From Comamonadaceae bacterium (GTDB lineage Bacteria > Pseudomonadota > Gammaproteobacteria > Burkholderiales > Burkholderiaceae_C), in assembly GCA_013297985.1 (NCBI GenBank), contig JAAFIY010000010.1:1-49484 (forward strand): 49,484 nt of DNA. The letters are read 5' to 3'. Of this stretch, positions 25,097-32,168 are shown piece by piece. Numbering within the stretch: position 1 is the stretch's first letter; the number at the start of each line of letters is the position of its first letter. The notes beneath the pieces were generated by a model. The model was not told the origin of the DNA. It made no database searches and saw only the letters and a program-made list of their open reading frames with translations. Made by a program: the position numbers and the translations under genes.

Positions 25097-25879
25097 ATGA
25101 ACGATCGCTTAAGCGTTCAACACCTTCGAGATGCCCGTGGCGTGCACACGCTGGTTCTGGACGATCCAGAGCGCTTCAATGTGCTGAGTTCCGCCGCGCT
25201 GGCCTTGCTGCATGCGGCCATCACCCAAGTGGCAGCCGATACAGCGGCCCGGGTGGTGGTGATCCGCGCCAATGGCCGTGCCTTTTGTGCGGGGCATGAT
25301 CTGCGCGAGATGGCCGCGCTGCCCGATGAAGCTGCACAGCGCGACTTGTTTGAGCGCTGCAGTCAGGTGATGTTGGGATTGGCTCAACTGCAAGTGCCGG
25401 TGTTGGCGGTGGTGCAGGGTGTGGCCACTGCGGCGGGCTGCCAGTTGGTCGCCCAGTGCGATTTGGCGGTGGCCAGCCGGGCCGCGCGTTTTGGTGTTAA
25501 CGGCATTGATGTGGGCTTGTTTTGCTCCACACCGGCGGTCCCGCTGACCCGCAAGATCGGCCCGGCCCTAGCAGCCGATTTGTTAATGACAGGGCGCTTT
25601 TTGCAAGCCGACGAGGCCTTAGGCGCGGGCTTGGTGTCACGGGTTTGCGAGCCCGAGGCCTTGGACGCCTTGGCCCAAGAGGTGGTGGACGCCTTGCTGC
25701 GGCGGGCCGGTGAGGCGCTGCGCATCGGTAAATGGCTGCTGGCCCAACAGCAAGGCTTGGGCCTGCAAGCGGCTTACGGCCTAGCAGCGTCGGCGATGGC
25801 GCACAACATGATGCAGCCCTGCGCGCAAGCGGGCGTGCAGGCCTTTGTCTCTAAACGCGAACCCAGCAAGAAGGCTTGA
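25097..25879 (+). CDS. Enoyl-CoA hydratase/isomerase family protein (ECHDC3-like)
   Basis: A 260-residue crotonase-fold protein. The oxyanion-hole segments are present: FCAGHDLREM near residue 60 and AAGCQLVAQCDLAVASRAAR near 115. The two glutamates that catalyse hydration in classical enoyl-CoA hydratases are replaced: the position after the conserved Cys is Gln (GCQLVAQCD), and the second lies in VNGIDVGLFCSTPA, where Gly stands for Glu. This pattern matches the ECHDC3-like subgroup rather than FadB- or EchA-type hydratases, so the reaction should not be assumed to be water addition. The mscS-like ATG follows its stop after two bases, so the two genes are translated together. Confidence 0.9.
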   Translation: MNDRLSVQHLRDARGVHTLVLDDPERFNVLSSAALALLHAAITQVAADTAARVVVIRANGRAFCAGHDLREMAALPDEAAQRDLFERCSQVMLGLAQLQVPVLAVVQGVATAAGCQLVAQCDLAVASRAARFGVNGIDVGLFCSTPAVPLTRKIGPALAADLLMTGRFLQADEALGAGLVSRVCEPEALDALAQEVVDALLRRAGEALRIGKWLLAQQQGLGLQAAYGLAASAMAHNMMQPCAQAGVQAFVSKREPSKKA

Positions 25880-25881
25880 CC

Positions 25882-27213
25882 ATGGATTTGTGGAAGACGT
25901 TGCAAGAAGCCTGGAGCCCGGCCCTGGGCGCGCAGATTGGGGTGCTGCTGTTTTGTCTGGCACTGGCTTGGGCGCTGCCGTGGTGGCTGCTGCGCCGGCG
26001 CGATGCGCAACTGGGCGTCAGCACTGCGGCTGGCGAGCCGCCACCAGAGTCCATCACCCTGGGGCGCCATGGCTTGGACGGGGCCTTGTTCCCCTTGCTG
26101 TTGTTGGCCCTGGTGTACGTGGCGCAGGTGGTCTTGGCCAAGCTGGGTTTGGGGGGCGGCTTGTTCAAGGTGGCGGTGCCAGTGCTGGGCGCGCTGGCGG
26201 TGATTCGCATTGGGGTGAAGGTGCTGCATGCGGCCTACCCCAAGGCGCCCCTGGTGCGCCTGATTGAGCAAACCTTTTCTTGGGTGGTATGGGTGGGCGT
26301 GCTGTTGTGGCTCACAGGCGTCTTGCCCGCGCTAATGGCCGAGCTGGAGCAAATCACCTGGAAAGTGGGTGGCAGCAAGCTGAGCTTGCGGTCAGTGATT
26401 GAGGGCCTGCTCACCGGCGGGGCCGTGCTCATCTTGGCGCTGTGGGTGAGCTCGGCGATTGAATCTCGCTTGCTGCGCTCGGCCACAGGTTCTGAGCTGT
26501 CGCTGCGCAAGGTGGTGGCCAACACCACACGGGCGCTGCTGATGTTTGTGGGCTTGCTGCTGGCACTGTCGGCGGTGGGCATTGATCTGACCGCGCTGTC
26601 GGTGTTGGGCGGCGCGGTGGGCGTGGGCATTGGGTTTGGCCTGCAAAAGCTGGCCGCGAACTATGTCAGCGGCTATGTGATCCTGGCCGAGCGCAGCATG
26701 CGCATTGGCGACACGATTCGTGTAGACAACTTTGAAGGCCGCATCACCGATATTCGCGCGCGCTTCACCACCATTCGGGCCCTCAATGGCCGCGAATCCA
26801 TCGTGCCCAATGAGCTGCTAATCACCCAGCGGGTTGAAAACTTGTCGCTGGCCGACCCGCGGGTTTGGCAATCCACCTTGGTGAGCGTGCACTACGACAG
26901 CGATGTCGCCCAGGTCACCGAGTTGCTGAACAAGGCTGCGCTGGCCGAGCCCCGAGTGCTGCGTGACCCCGCCCCCGCCGCCATGCTGTCGGCTTTCAAT
27001 GCCGATGGGCTTGAATTCACTTTGGGCTATTGGATTTCAGACCCCGAAAACGGCCTGCTCAACCTGCGCAGTGCGATCAATGTCAGGGTGCTTGATGCGC
27101 TGCGGCAAGCCCAGATCGAGATTCCGTTTCCCCAACGTGTGGTGCACGTCAAAGCCGACCCGGGTCTGGCCGGTTCGGCGCCCGCCAAGGCTGCTGCGCA
27201 ATCGGCTGGATAG
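25882..27213 (+). CDS. MscS-family mechanosensitive ion channel
   Basis: A 443-residue inner-membrane channel predicted to release solutes on hypo-osmotic shock. Hydrophobic helices lie near residues 15-35, 75-95, 100-115, 135-155, 180-195 and 215-235. They lead to the pore-lining MscS helix with small residues (SVLGGAVGVGIGFGLQKLAA). The beta-domain follows (RSMRIGDTIRVDNFEGRITD, then TIRALNGRESIVPNELLITQ) and the C-terminal alpha/beta domain ends near residue 430. It is longer than E. coli MscS (286 residues) because of extra N-terminal helices. The start is ATG at 25882, two bases after the crotonase stop; pairing with a crotonase is unusual and may only be positional. Confidence 0.93.
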   Translation: MDLWKTLQEAWSPALGAQIGVLLFCLALAWALPWWLLRRRDAQLGVSTAAGEPPPESITLGRHGLDGALFPLLLLALVYVAQVVLAKLGLGGGLFKVAVPVLGALAVIRIGVKVLHAAYPKAPLVRLIEQTFSWVVWVGVLLWLTGVLPALMAELEQITWKVGGSKLSLRSVIEGLLTGGAVLILALWVSSAIESRLLRSATGSELSLRKVVANTTRALLMFVGLLLALSAVGIDLTALSVLGGAVGVGIGFGLQKLAANYVSGYVILAERSMRIGDTIRVDNFEGRITDIRARFTTIRALNGRESIVPNELLITQRVENLSLADPRVWQSTLVSVHYDSDVAQVTELLNKAALAEPRVLRDPAPAAMLSAFNADGLEFTLGYWISDPENGLLNLRSAINVRVLDALRQAQIEIPFPQRVVHVKADPGLAGSAPAKAAAQSAG

Positions 27214-27247
27214 GCGTGCGCCGTGCAGGCTTTACTTGGGGTGGGGC

Positions 27248-27270
27248 GGAACTGACGTAACGTCAATTCC
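27248..27270. promoter_or_regulatory. Palindrome 1 upstream of etfB, candidate operator
   Basis: GGAA-C-TGACGT-A-ACGTCA-A-TTCC is an inverted repeat in which 10 of 11 base pairs match. It overlaps the likely -35 box. The TGACGT/ACGTCA core resembles sites described for MerR-type LiuR regulators of branched-chain amino acid and acyl-CoA catabolism in proteobacteria. The regulator assignment is inference. Confidence 0.6.
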
Positions 27271-27279
27271 ACCTATAAT
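27252..27279 (+). promoter_or_regulatory. Likely sigma-70 promoter of etfBA
   Basis: A perfect TATAAT at 27274-27279 is preceded after 16 bases by CTGACG (27252-27257). It lies about 95 bases upstream of the etfB ATG, within the only sizeable gap before the gene. Confidence 0.65.
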
Positions 27280-27283
27280 CCTA

Positions 27284-27307
27284 AAAAAAGAACGGTCGTG
27301 CTTTTTT
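27284..27307. promoter_or_regulatory. Palindrome 2 upstream of etfB, candidate TetR-type operator
   Basis: AAAAAAGAACG-GT-CGTGCTTTTTT forms an inverted repeat with 10 of 11 pairs around the core ACG-GT-CGT. It lies just downstream of the -10 box, where a bound repressor would block initiation. The ACGnnCGT core is typical of TetR-family operators of fatty-acid genes. The arms could also form an RNA hairpin. Confidence 0.55.
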
Positions 27308-27374
27308 GTGTGGATGCTGGTCAAAGCGCCGCCGTTCGCCGAATTGAATTCTTTGTCTGCCTGAGGAAAGTCGC

Positions 27375-28124
27375 ATGAAGATTCTGGTGCCTGTCAAACG
27401 CGTGGTTGACTACAACGTCAAGGTGCGTGTCAAGAGCGACCAAACTGGCGTGGATATCGCCAACGTCAAGATGAGCATGAACCCCTTCGATGAAATCGCC
27501 GTCGAAGAGGCCACGCGCCTGAAAGAAAAAGGCGCGGCCACCGAAGTGGTGGCGGTGTCTTGCGGCGTGACGCAATGCCAGGAAACCTTGCGTACAGCCA
27601 TGGCCATTGGCGCTGATCGGGGCATCTTGGTAGAAACTGATGTCGAGCTGCAGCCCTTGGCGGTGGCCAAGTTGCTCAAGGCGCTGGTTGACAAAGAGCA
27701 ACCCAAGCTGGTGGTGTTGGGCAAGCAGGCCATTGACGACGATTGCAACCAAACCGGCCAGATGTTGGCTGCGCTGCTGGATTGGCCGCAGGCTACGTTT
27801 GCCAGCAAGGTCGAAATCGTGGGCGACCGCGTTAACGTCACCCGCGAAGTCGACGGTGGCCTTGAAACGGTGTCACTGGCGCTGCCCGCCGTGATCACCA
27901 CCGACCTGCGCCTCAATGAGCCGCGTTACGTGACGCTGCCCAACATCATGAAGGCCAAGAAGAAGACGCTCGACGTGGTCAAACCCGCTGACCTGGGTGT
28001 GGACGTCACCCCGCGCATCAAGACGATCAAGGTGTCAGAGCCGCCCAAGCGCTCTGCGGGCATCAAGGTGCCCGATGTCGCTACCTTGGTGGCCAAGCTC
28101 AAGACCGAAGCCAAGGTGATCTGA
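27375..28124 (+). CDS. etfB: Electron transfer flavoprotein beta subunit
   Basis: A 249-residue subunit of the heterodimeric flavoprotein that takes electrons from acyl-CoA dehydrogenases and passes them to ETF:quinone oxidoreductase. It begins [20 protein letters not shown]. The family signature region ([18 protein letters not shown]) lies near residue 180, and the AMP-binding segment [15 protein letters not shown] near 115. Length and order match other proteobacterial EtfB proteins. GAGGAAA seven bases before the ATG is a good ribosome-binding site. etfA follows after 35 bases on the same strand. A promoter and two palindromic operator candidates lie upstream. Confidence 0.97.
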   Translation: MKILVPVKRVVDYNVKVRVKSDQTGVDIANVKMSMNPFDEIAVEEATRLKEKGAATEVVAVSCGVTQCQETLRTAMAIGADRGILVETDVELQPLAVAKLLKALVDKEQPKLVVLGKQAIDDDCNQTGQMLAALLDWPQATFASKVEIVGDRVNVTREVDGGLETVSLALPAVITTDLRLNEPRYVTLPNIMKAKKKTLDVVKPADLGVDVTPRIKTIKVSEPPKRSAGIKVPDVATLVAKLKTEAKVI

Positions 28125-28159
28125 TCCCGTCCCACAGCCTGCATTCATCTGAGACCCTC

Positions 28160-29092
28160 ATGACCATTCTCGTTATCGCCGAACACGATCACGCCGGCAT
28201 CAAACCCTCCACATTGAACACCGTGACGGCCGCCGTGGCCTGCGGTGGCGATGTGCATGTGCTGGTGGCGGGCCACAACGCGGGCGGCGCTGCGCAAGCG
28301 GCTGCTGCTGTTGCGGGCGTCGCCAAAGTGCTGCACGCCGATGCGCCTGGTTTTGCCCATGGCTTGGCTGAAGTGGTCGCCGCCCAGGCCTTGGCCATCG
28401 CAGGCAGCTACAGCCACATTTTGTTGCCCGCCACGGCCAGCGGCAAAAACATTGCGCCGCGCATTGCGGCCAAGCTGGACGTGGGTCAGATCAGCGACAT
28501 CACCCGCGTGATCAGCCCCGACACCTTTGAGCGCCCCATTTATGCGGGCAACGCCATTGCCACGGTGCAGGGCACTGACAAGGTGCAAGTGATCACGGTG
28601 CGCACCACGGGTTTTGATCCGGCGGCCGCCACCGGTGGCTCGGCCGCTGTGGAATCTGTGGAGCCCGTGGCCGATAGCGGTGCCAGCCAATGGCTGAGCG
28701 CTGAAATCGCCAAAAGCGACCGGCCCGAACTGACGGCGGCCAAGGTCATCGTCAGTGGTGGCCGCGCGCTGGGTAGCGCCGAAAAGTTCAACGAGGTCAT
28801 GACGCCCCTGGCCGACAAGCTGGGCGCCGCCATGGGTGCCAGCCGCGCCGCTGTCGATGCGGGCTACGCCCCCAACGATTGGCAGGTGGGCCAAACCGGC
28901 AAGATCGTGGCCCCCCAGTTGTATGTGGCTGCAGGCATCAGTGGCGCCATTCAGCACCTGGCTGGCATGAAAGACAGCAAGGTGATCGTGGCCATCAACA
29001 AAGATCCCGAGGCGCCCATCTTTAGCGTGGCGGACTACGGCCTTGAAGCTGACCTGTTCACTGCAGTGCCCGAACTGGTCAAGGCCCTGTAA
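28160..29092 (+). CDS. etfA: Electron transfer flavoprotein alpha subunit
   Basis: A 310-residue FAD-binding subunit and partner of EtfB. The N-terminal half (TILVIAEHDHAGIKPSTLNT) is the domain that packs against EtfB. The C-terminal FAD domain has GRALGSAEKF, DAGYAPNDWQVGQTGKIV, PQLYVAAGISGAIQHLAGM and INKDPEAPIFSVADYGLEAD, the family fingerprint that holds the flavin and pyrophosphate. It is the second gene of the etfBA operon. A strong intrinsic terminator follows, so the downstream acyl-CoA dehydrogenase gene may be expressed partly on its own. Confidence 0.97.
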   Translation: MTILVIAEHDHAGIKPSTLNTVTAAVACGGDVHVLVAGHNAGGAAQAAAAVAGVAKVLHADAPGFAHGLAEVVAAQALAIAGSYSHILLPATASGKNIAPRIAAKLDVGQISDITRVISPDTFERPIYAGNAIATVQGTDKVQVITVRTTGFDPAAATGGSAAVESVEPVADSGASQWLSAEIAKSDRPELTAAKVIVSGGRALGSAEKFNEVMTPLADKLGAAMGASRAAVDAGYAPNDWQVGQTGKIVAPQLYVAAGISGAIQHLAGMKDSKVIVAINKDPEAPIFSVADYGLEADLFTAVPELVKAL

Positions 29093-29123
29093 GTACCCCC
29101 ATCGCTTTCGTTTTGACATTCAC

Positions 29124-29152
29124 AAAGGCATCGCTCGCGGTGCCTTTTTTTT
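29124..29152 (+). terminator. Rho-independent terminator after etfA
   Basis: AAAGGCATCG, loop CTCG, CGGTGCCTTT forms a 10-bp stem with one G-T pair, followed by a run of T residues. It lies 32 bases after the etfA stop and upstream of the acyl-CoA dehydrogenase gene. Confidence 0.85.
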
Positions 29153-29187
29153 GATTTCATCTGCCTTGGATTGCAGGAGACAAACCC

Positions 29188-31023
29188 ATGAGCTACGTTG
29201 CCCCTTTAAAAGACATGCTGTTTTGCATGCAGCACATTGCTGACCTAGAAGCCGTGGCCAACCTGCCCGGCTTTGGCGATGCGGGCCTGGAAACCGCGCA
29301 AGCGGTGCTGGAAGAATGCGCCCGGCTCAACCAAGACGTCATGAGCCCGCTGAACTGGGAAGGCGACCGCAACCCCAGCAGTTTGAAAGACGGCGTGGTC
29401 ACCACCACACCTGGCTTCAAGCAAGCGTTTGCCCAATACCGCGACGGCGGCTGGCAAGGTCTGCAACACCCCGAAGAATGGGGCGGCCAGGGCTTGCCCA
29501 AGACCATCGGCGCGGCTTGCGTGGAAATGCTCAACAGCGCCAACATGAGCTTTGCCCTGTGCCCCCTGCTGACCGACGGCGCCATTGAGGCGCTGCTGAC
29601 TGCGGGCAGCGACGACCTGAAAGCTATCTATTTGCAAAAGCTCGTCAGCGGCGAATGGACGGGCACCATGAACCTGACCGAGCCACAGGCCGGATCAGAC
29701 TTGGCCCAGGTGCGCAGCAAAGCGGTGCGCCAGGCTGACGGCACCTACCGCATCAGCGGGCAAAAAATCTACATCACCTATGGTGAGCACGACATGGCCG
29801 ACAACATCGTCCATTTGGTGCTGGCCCGCACGCCCGAGGCACCCGAGGGCGTCAAAGGCATCAGCCTGTTTGTGGTGCCTAAGGTCATGGTGGGCGAGGG
29901 CGGCAAGCTGGGCGCGCGCAACGATGTGTGGTGCCAAAGCATTGAGCACAAGCTGGGCATCAAGGCCAGTCCCACGGCGGTGCTGCTGTACGGCGACGGC
30001 AAAGGCAATGTGGGTACCGGTGTGGACGCCAGCGGCAAAGCCATTCACGGTGCCATTGGCTATTTGGTGGGCGAAGAAAACCGTGGCTTGGAATACATGT
30101 TCATCATGATGAACGCAGCCCGCTACGCCGTGGGCATGCAGGGCGTGGCCATCAGCGAGCGTGCTTACCAAAAGGCGGTGGGCTATGCGCGCGACCGCAT
30201 CCAAAGCCGCCCGGTAGATGGTTCCTTGCCCGGTGCCGGGCCCATCATTCACCACCCCGATGTGCGCCGCATGCTGATGACGATGCGCGCGTTGACTGAA
30301 GGCTGCCGCGCCATGGCCAGCGCCGCTGCGGCTGCGTTTGATGCCGCTCACCACCACCCCGATGCGGCCACGCGGCGCGACAACCAAACTTTCTATGAAT
30401 TCATGGTGCCGCTGGTCAAGGGCTACAGCACCGAAGTCAGCCTGGAAGTGACCAGCCTGGGCGTGCAGGTGCACGGCGGCATGGGCTTTATTGAAGAAAC
30501 TGGCGCGGCGCAGTACTACCGCGATGCCAAGATCTTGACCATCTACGAAGGCACCACCGCCATCCAGGCCAACGATTTAGTGGGCCGCAAAACCTCGCGT
30601 GACGGTGGCGCATCAGCCAAGGCCATTGCCAAGCAGATTGCCGCGACTGAAGCGGCGTTGGCCAAGCGCTCCAGCGCTGCAGCGGCTGCCGTCCTCAAGC
30701 GTGTGACCGCTGCGCGCGTGGCGTTTGAACGTGCGGTGGACTTCATCGCCGCCCACACCCGCAGCAACCCCAACGCCGCCTTTGCGGGCAGCGTGCCCTA
30801 CCTGATGCTGGCAGGCAATGTGATGGCGGGTTGGCAAATGGCGCGTGCGCTGATGGCCGCTGAAGACGCGTCCGCTGCGGGACACGACACGGCCTTTATG
30901 CAAGCCAAGATCACCACCGCCCGTTTTTATGCCGAGCACATCTTGAGCCGCGCACCCGGCGTGGCCGACAGCATCTGCGACGGTGCCGACAGCGTCACTG
31001 ACATGGCGCTAGAAGCGTTTTAA
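29188..31023 (+). CDS. Acyl-CoA dehydrogenase (about 600-residue type)
   Basis: A 611-residue flavoenzyme that oxidises acyl-CoA to enoyl-CoA and hands electrons to ETF, whose genes lie just upstream. It has the N-terminal helical domain, the FAD/substrate motif MNLTEPQAGSDLAQVRSKAV near residue 155, and IKASPTAVLLYGDGKGNVG. The conserved VTSLGVQVHGGMGFIEETGA precedes the catalytic Glu at about residue 454 in ILTIYEGTTAIQANDLVGRK. An extra C-terminal helical domain (~480-611) distinguishes this group from the 380-residue short-chain dehydrogenases. The chain-length preference cannot be read from sequence. AGGAGA seven bases before the ATG is a good ribosome-binding site. The nitronate monooxygenase-like gene follows after 42 bases. 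Confidence 0.95.
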   Translation: MSYVAPLKDMLFCMQHIADLEAVANLPGFGDAGLETAQAVLEECARLNQDVMSPLNWEGDRNPSSLKDGVVTTTPGFKQAFAQYRDGGWQGLQHPEEWGGQGLPKTIGAACVEMLNSANMSFALCPLLTDGAIEALLTAGSDDLKAIYLQKLVSGEWTGTMNLTEPQAGSDLAQVRSKAVRQADGTYRISGQKIYITYGEHDMADNIVHLVLARTPEAPEGVKGISLFVVPKVMVGEGGKLGARNDVWCQSIEHKLGIKASPTAVLLYGDGKGNVGTGVDASGKAIHGAIGYLVGEENRGLEYMFIMMNAARYAVGMQGVAISERAYQKAVGYARDRIQSRPVDGSLPGAGPIIHHPDVRRMLMTMRALTEGCRAMASAAAAAFDAAHHHPDAATRRDNQTFYEFMVPLVKGYSTEVSLEVTSLGVQVHGGMGFIEETGAAQYYRDAKILTIYEGTTAIQANDLVGRKTSRDGGASAKAIAKQIAATEAALAKRSSAAAAAVLKRVTAARVAFERAVDFIAAHTRSNPNAAFAGSVPYLMLAGNVMAGWQMARALMAAEDASAAGHDTAFMQAKITTARFYAEHILSRAPGVADSICDGADSVTDMALEAF

Positions 31024-31065
31024 AGCCGCCCCAAGCACCTCCAACAACTCCAACCTACACCACCC

Positions 31066-32055
31066 ATGCTCAAGCCCGACCGCCTGCCCCCCCAACTGCG
31101 CAACCTGCCGCTGCCCATCATTGGCGCGCCGCTGTTCATCATCAGCAACCCCAAGCTGGTCATTGCTCAGTGCAAGGCCGGCGTGGTGGGATCTATGCCC
31201 GCGCTGAACGCCCGCCCGGCATCGCAGTTGGACGAATGGCTGGCCGAAATCACCGAAGCCCTAGCCGCCCACAACGCGGCCCACCCTGACCGGCCGGCCG
31301 CCCCCTACGCCATCAACCAGATCGTGCACAAAAGCAATGACCGGTTAGAGGCCGACATGGCCCTGTGCGCCAAGTACAAGGTGCCCATCATCATCACCAG
31401 CCTGGGTGCGCGTGAAGACGTCAACCAGGCCGTAAAAAGCTGGGGCGGCGTGACGTTGCACGATGTGATTAACAACGTGTTTGCCCGCAAGGCCATCGAA
31501 AAAGGCGCCACCGGCCTCATCCCCGTGGCTGCAGGCGCAGGCGGCCACGCCAGCGTGAAAAGTCCGTTCGCCATGGTGCAAGAAATTCGCGAATGGTTTG
31601 ACGGCCCGCTGGCCCTGTCAGGCTCCATCGCCAGCGGCGGCGCGGTGCTGGCCGCGCAAGCCATGGGCGCCGACTTTGCCTACATCGGCTCGCCCTTTAT
31701 TGCGACCACCGAAGCCCGCGCCAGCGACGACCAAAAGCAGGCCGTCGTGGACGCCAACTCTGACGACATCGTCTACAGCAACTACTTCACCGGCGTGCAC
31801 GGCAACTACCTCAAACGCAGCGTGGTCAACCAAGGCATGGACCCCGACAACCTGCCGCAATCTGACCCCAGCAAGATGAACTTCGGCCAAAGCGGTGCCG
31901 CCAGCGGCGCCAAAGCCTGGAAAGACATTTGGGGCTGCGGCCAAGGCATTGGCACGGTGCGCGAAGTGCTGGGCGCGGGTGCCTTGGTCGAACGCCTACG
32001 CCGTGAATACCAAGCCGCGCAAGCGCGCATGGCGGCGCTGCCGCAGGTGGCTTGA
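31066..32055 (+). CDS. Nitronate monooxygenase-like FMN oxidoreductase
   Basis: A 329-residue TIM-barrel flavoprotein of the 2-nitropropane dioxygenase/nitronate monooxygenase family. The N-terminus (LPIIGAPLFIISNPKLVIAQ) and the FMN-binding segments LIPVAAGAGGHASVKSPFAM, LSGSIASGGAVLAAQAMGAD and FAYIGSPFIATTEA are typical. The His in AGGHAS corresponds to the catalytic base of class I enzymes. These genes often lie near acyl-CoA dehydrogenases, where the physiological substrate is uncertain and may not be a nitronate. It is probably in one transcript with the upstream dehydrogenase; a repeat with terminator-like hairpins follows it. Confidence 0.93.
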   Translation: MLKPDRLPPQLRNLPLPIIGAPLFIISNPKLVIAQCKAGVVGSMPALNARPASQLDEWLAEITEALAAHNAAHPDRPAAPYAINQIVHKSNDRLEADMALCAKYKVPIIITSLGAREDVNQAVKSWGGVTLHDVINNVFARKAIEKGATGLIPVAAGAGGHASVKSPFAMVQEIREWFDGPLALSGSIASGGAVLAAQAMGADFAYIGSPFIATTEARASDDQKQAVVDANSDDIVYSNYFTGVHGNYLKRSVVNQGMDPDNLPQSDPSKMNFGQSGAASGAKAWKDIWGCGQGIGTVREVLGAGALVERLRREYQAAQARMAALPQVA

Positions 32056-32070
32056 AGCCTGTTAGCAAAT

Positions 32071-32148
32071 AGGCGACCAGCGCCTGTTTGCTACAAAAAA
32101 CAGAGCTGAATAGGCAGTAAGGCAGGGCGTAACAGCCCTGTTTCTCTT
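32071..32148 (+). terminator. Repeat copy with terminator-like hairpins after the nmo gene
   Basis: A small hairpin AGGCG-ACCAG-CGCCT (32071-32085) is followed by a degenerate repeat head GCTACAAAAAACAGAGCTG and a hairpin CAGGGC-GTAACA-GCCCTG (32123-32140) trailed by TTTCTCTT. It sits between the convergent nmo gene and the giant surface-protein gene and could end either transcript. Confidence 0.6.
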
Positions 32149-32168
32149 AGAGCTAGGCCAGACGGGCG

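Noticed and set aside
29620-29645. Repeat-like AGCTATCTATTTGCAAAAGCT in the acyl-CoA dehydrogenase gene
   Set aside because: It encodes ordinary family sequence (LKAIYLQKL) and lacks the GC hairpin, so the similarity is probably chance.
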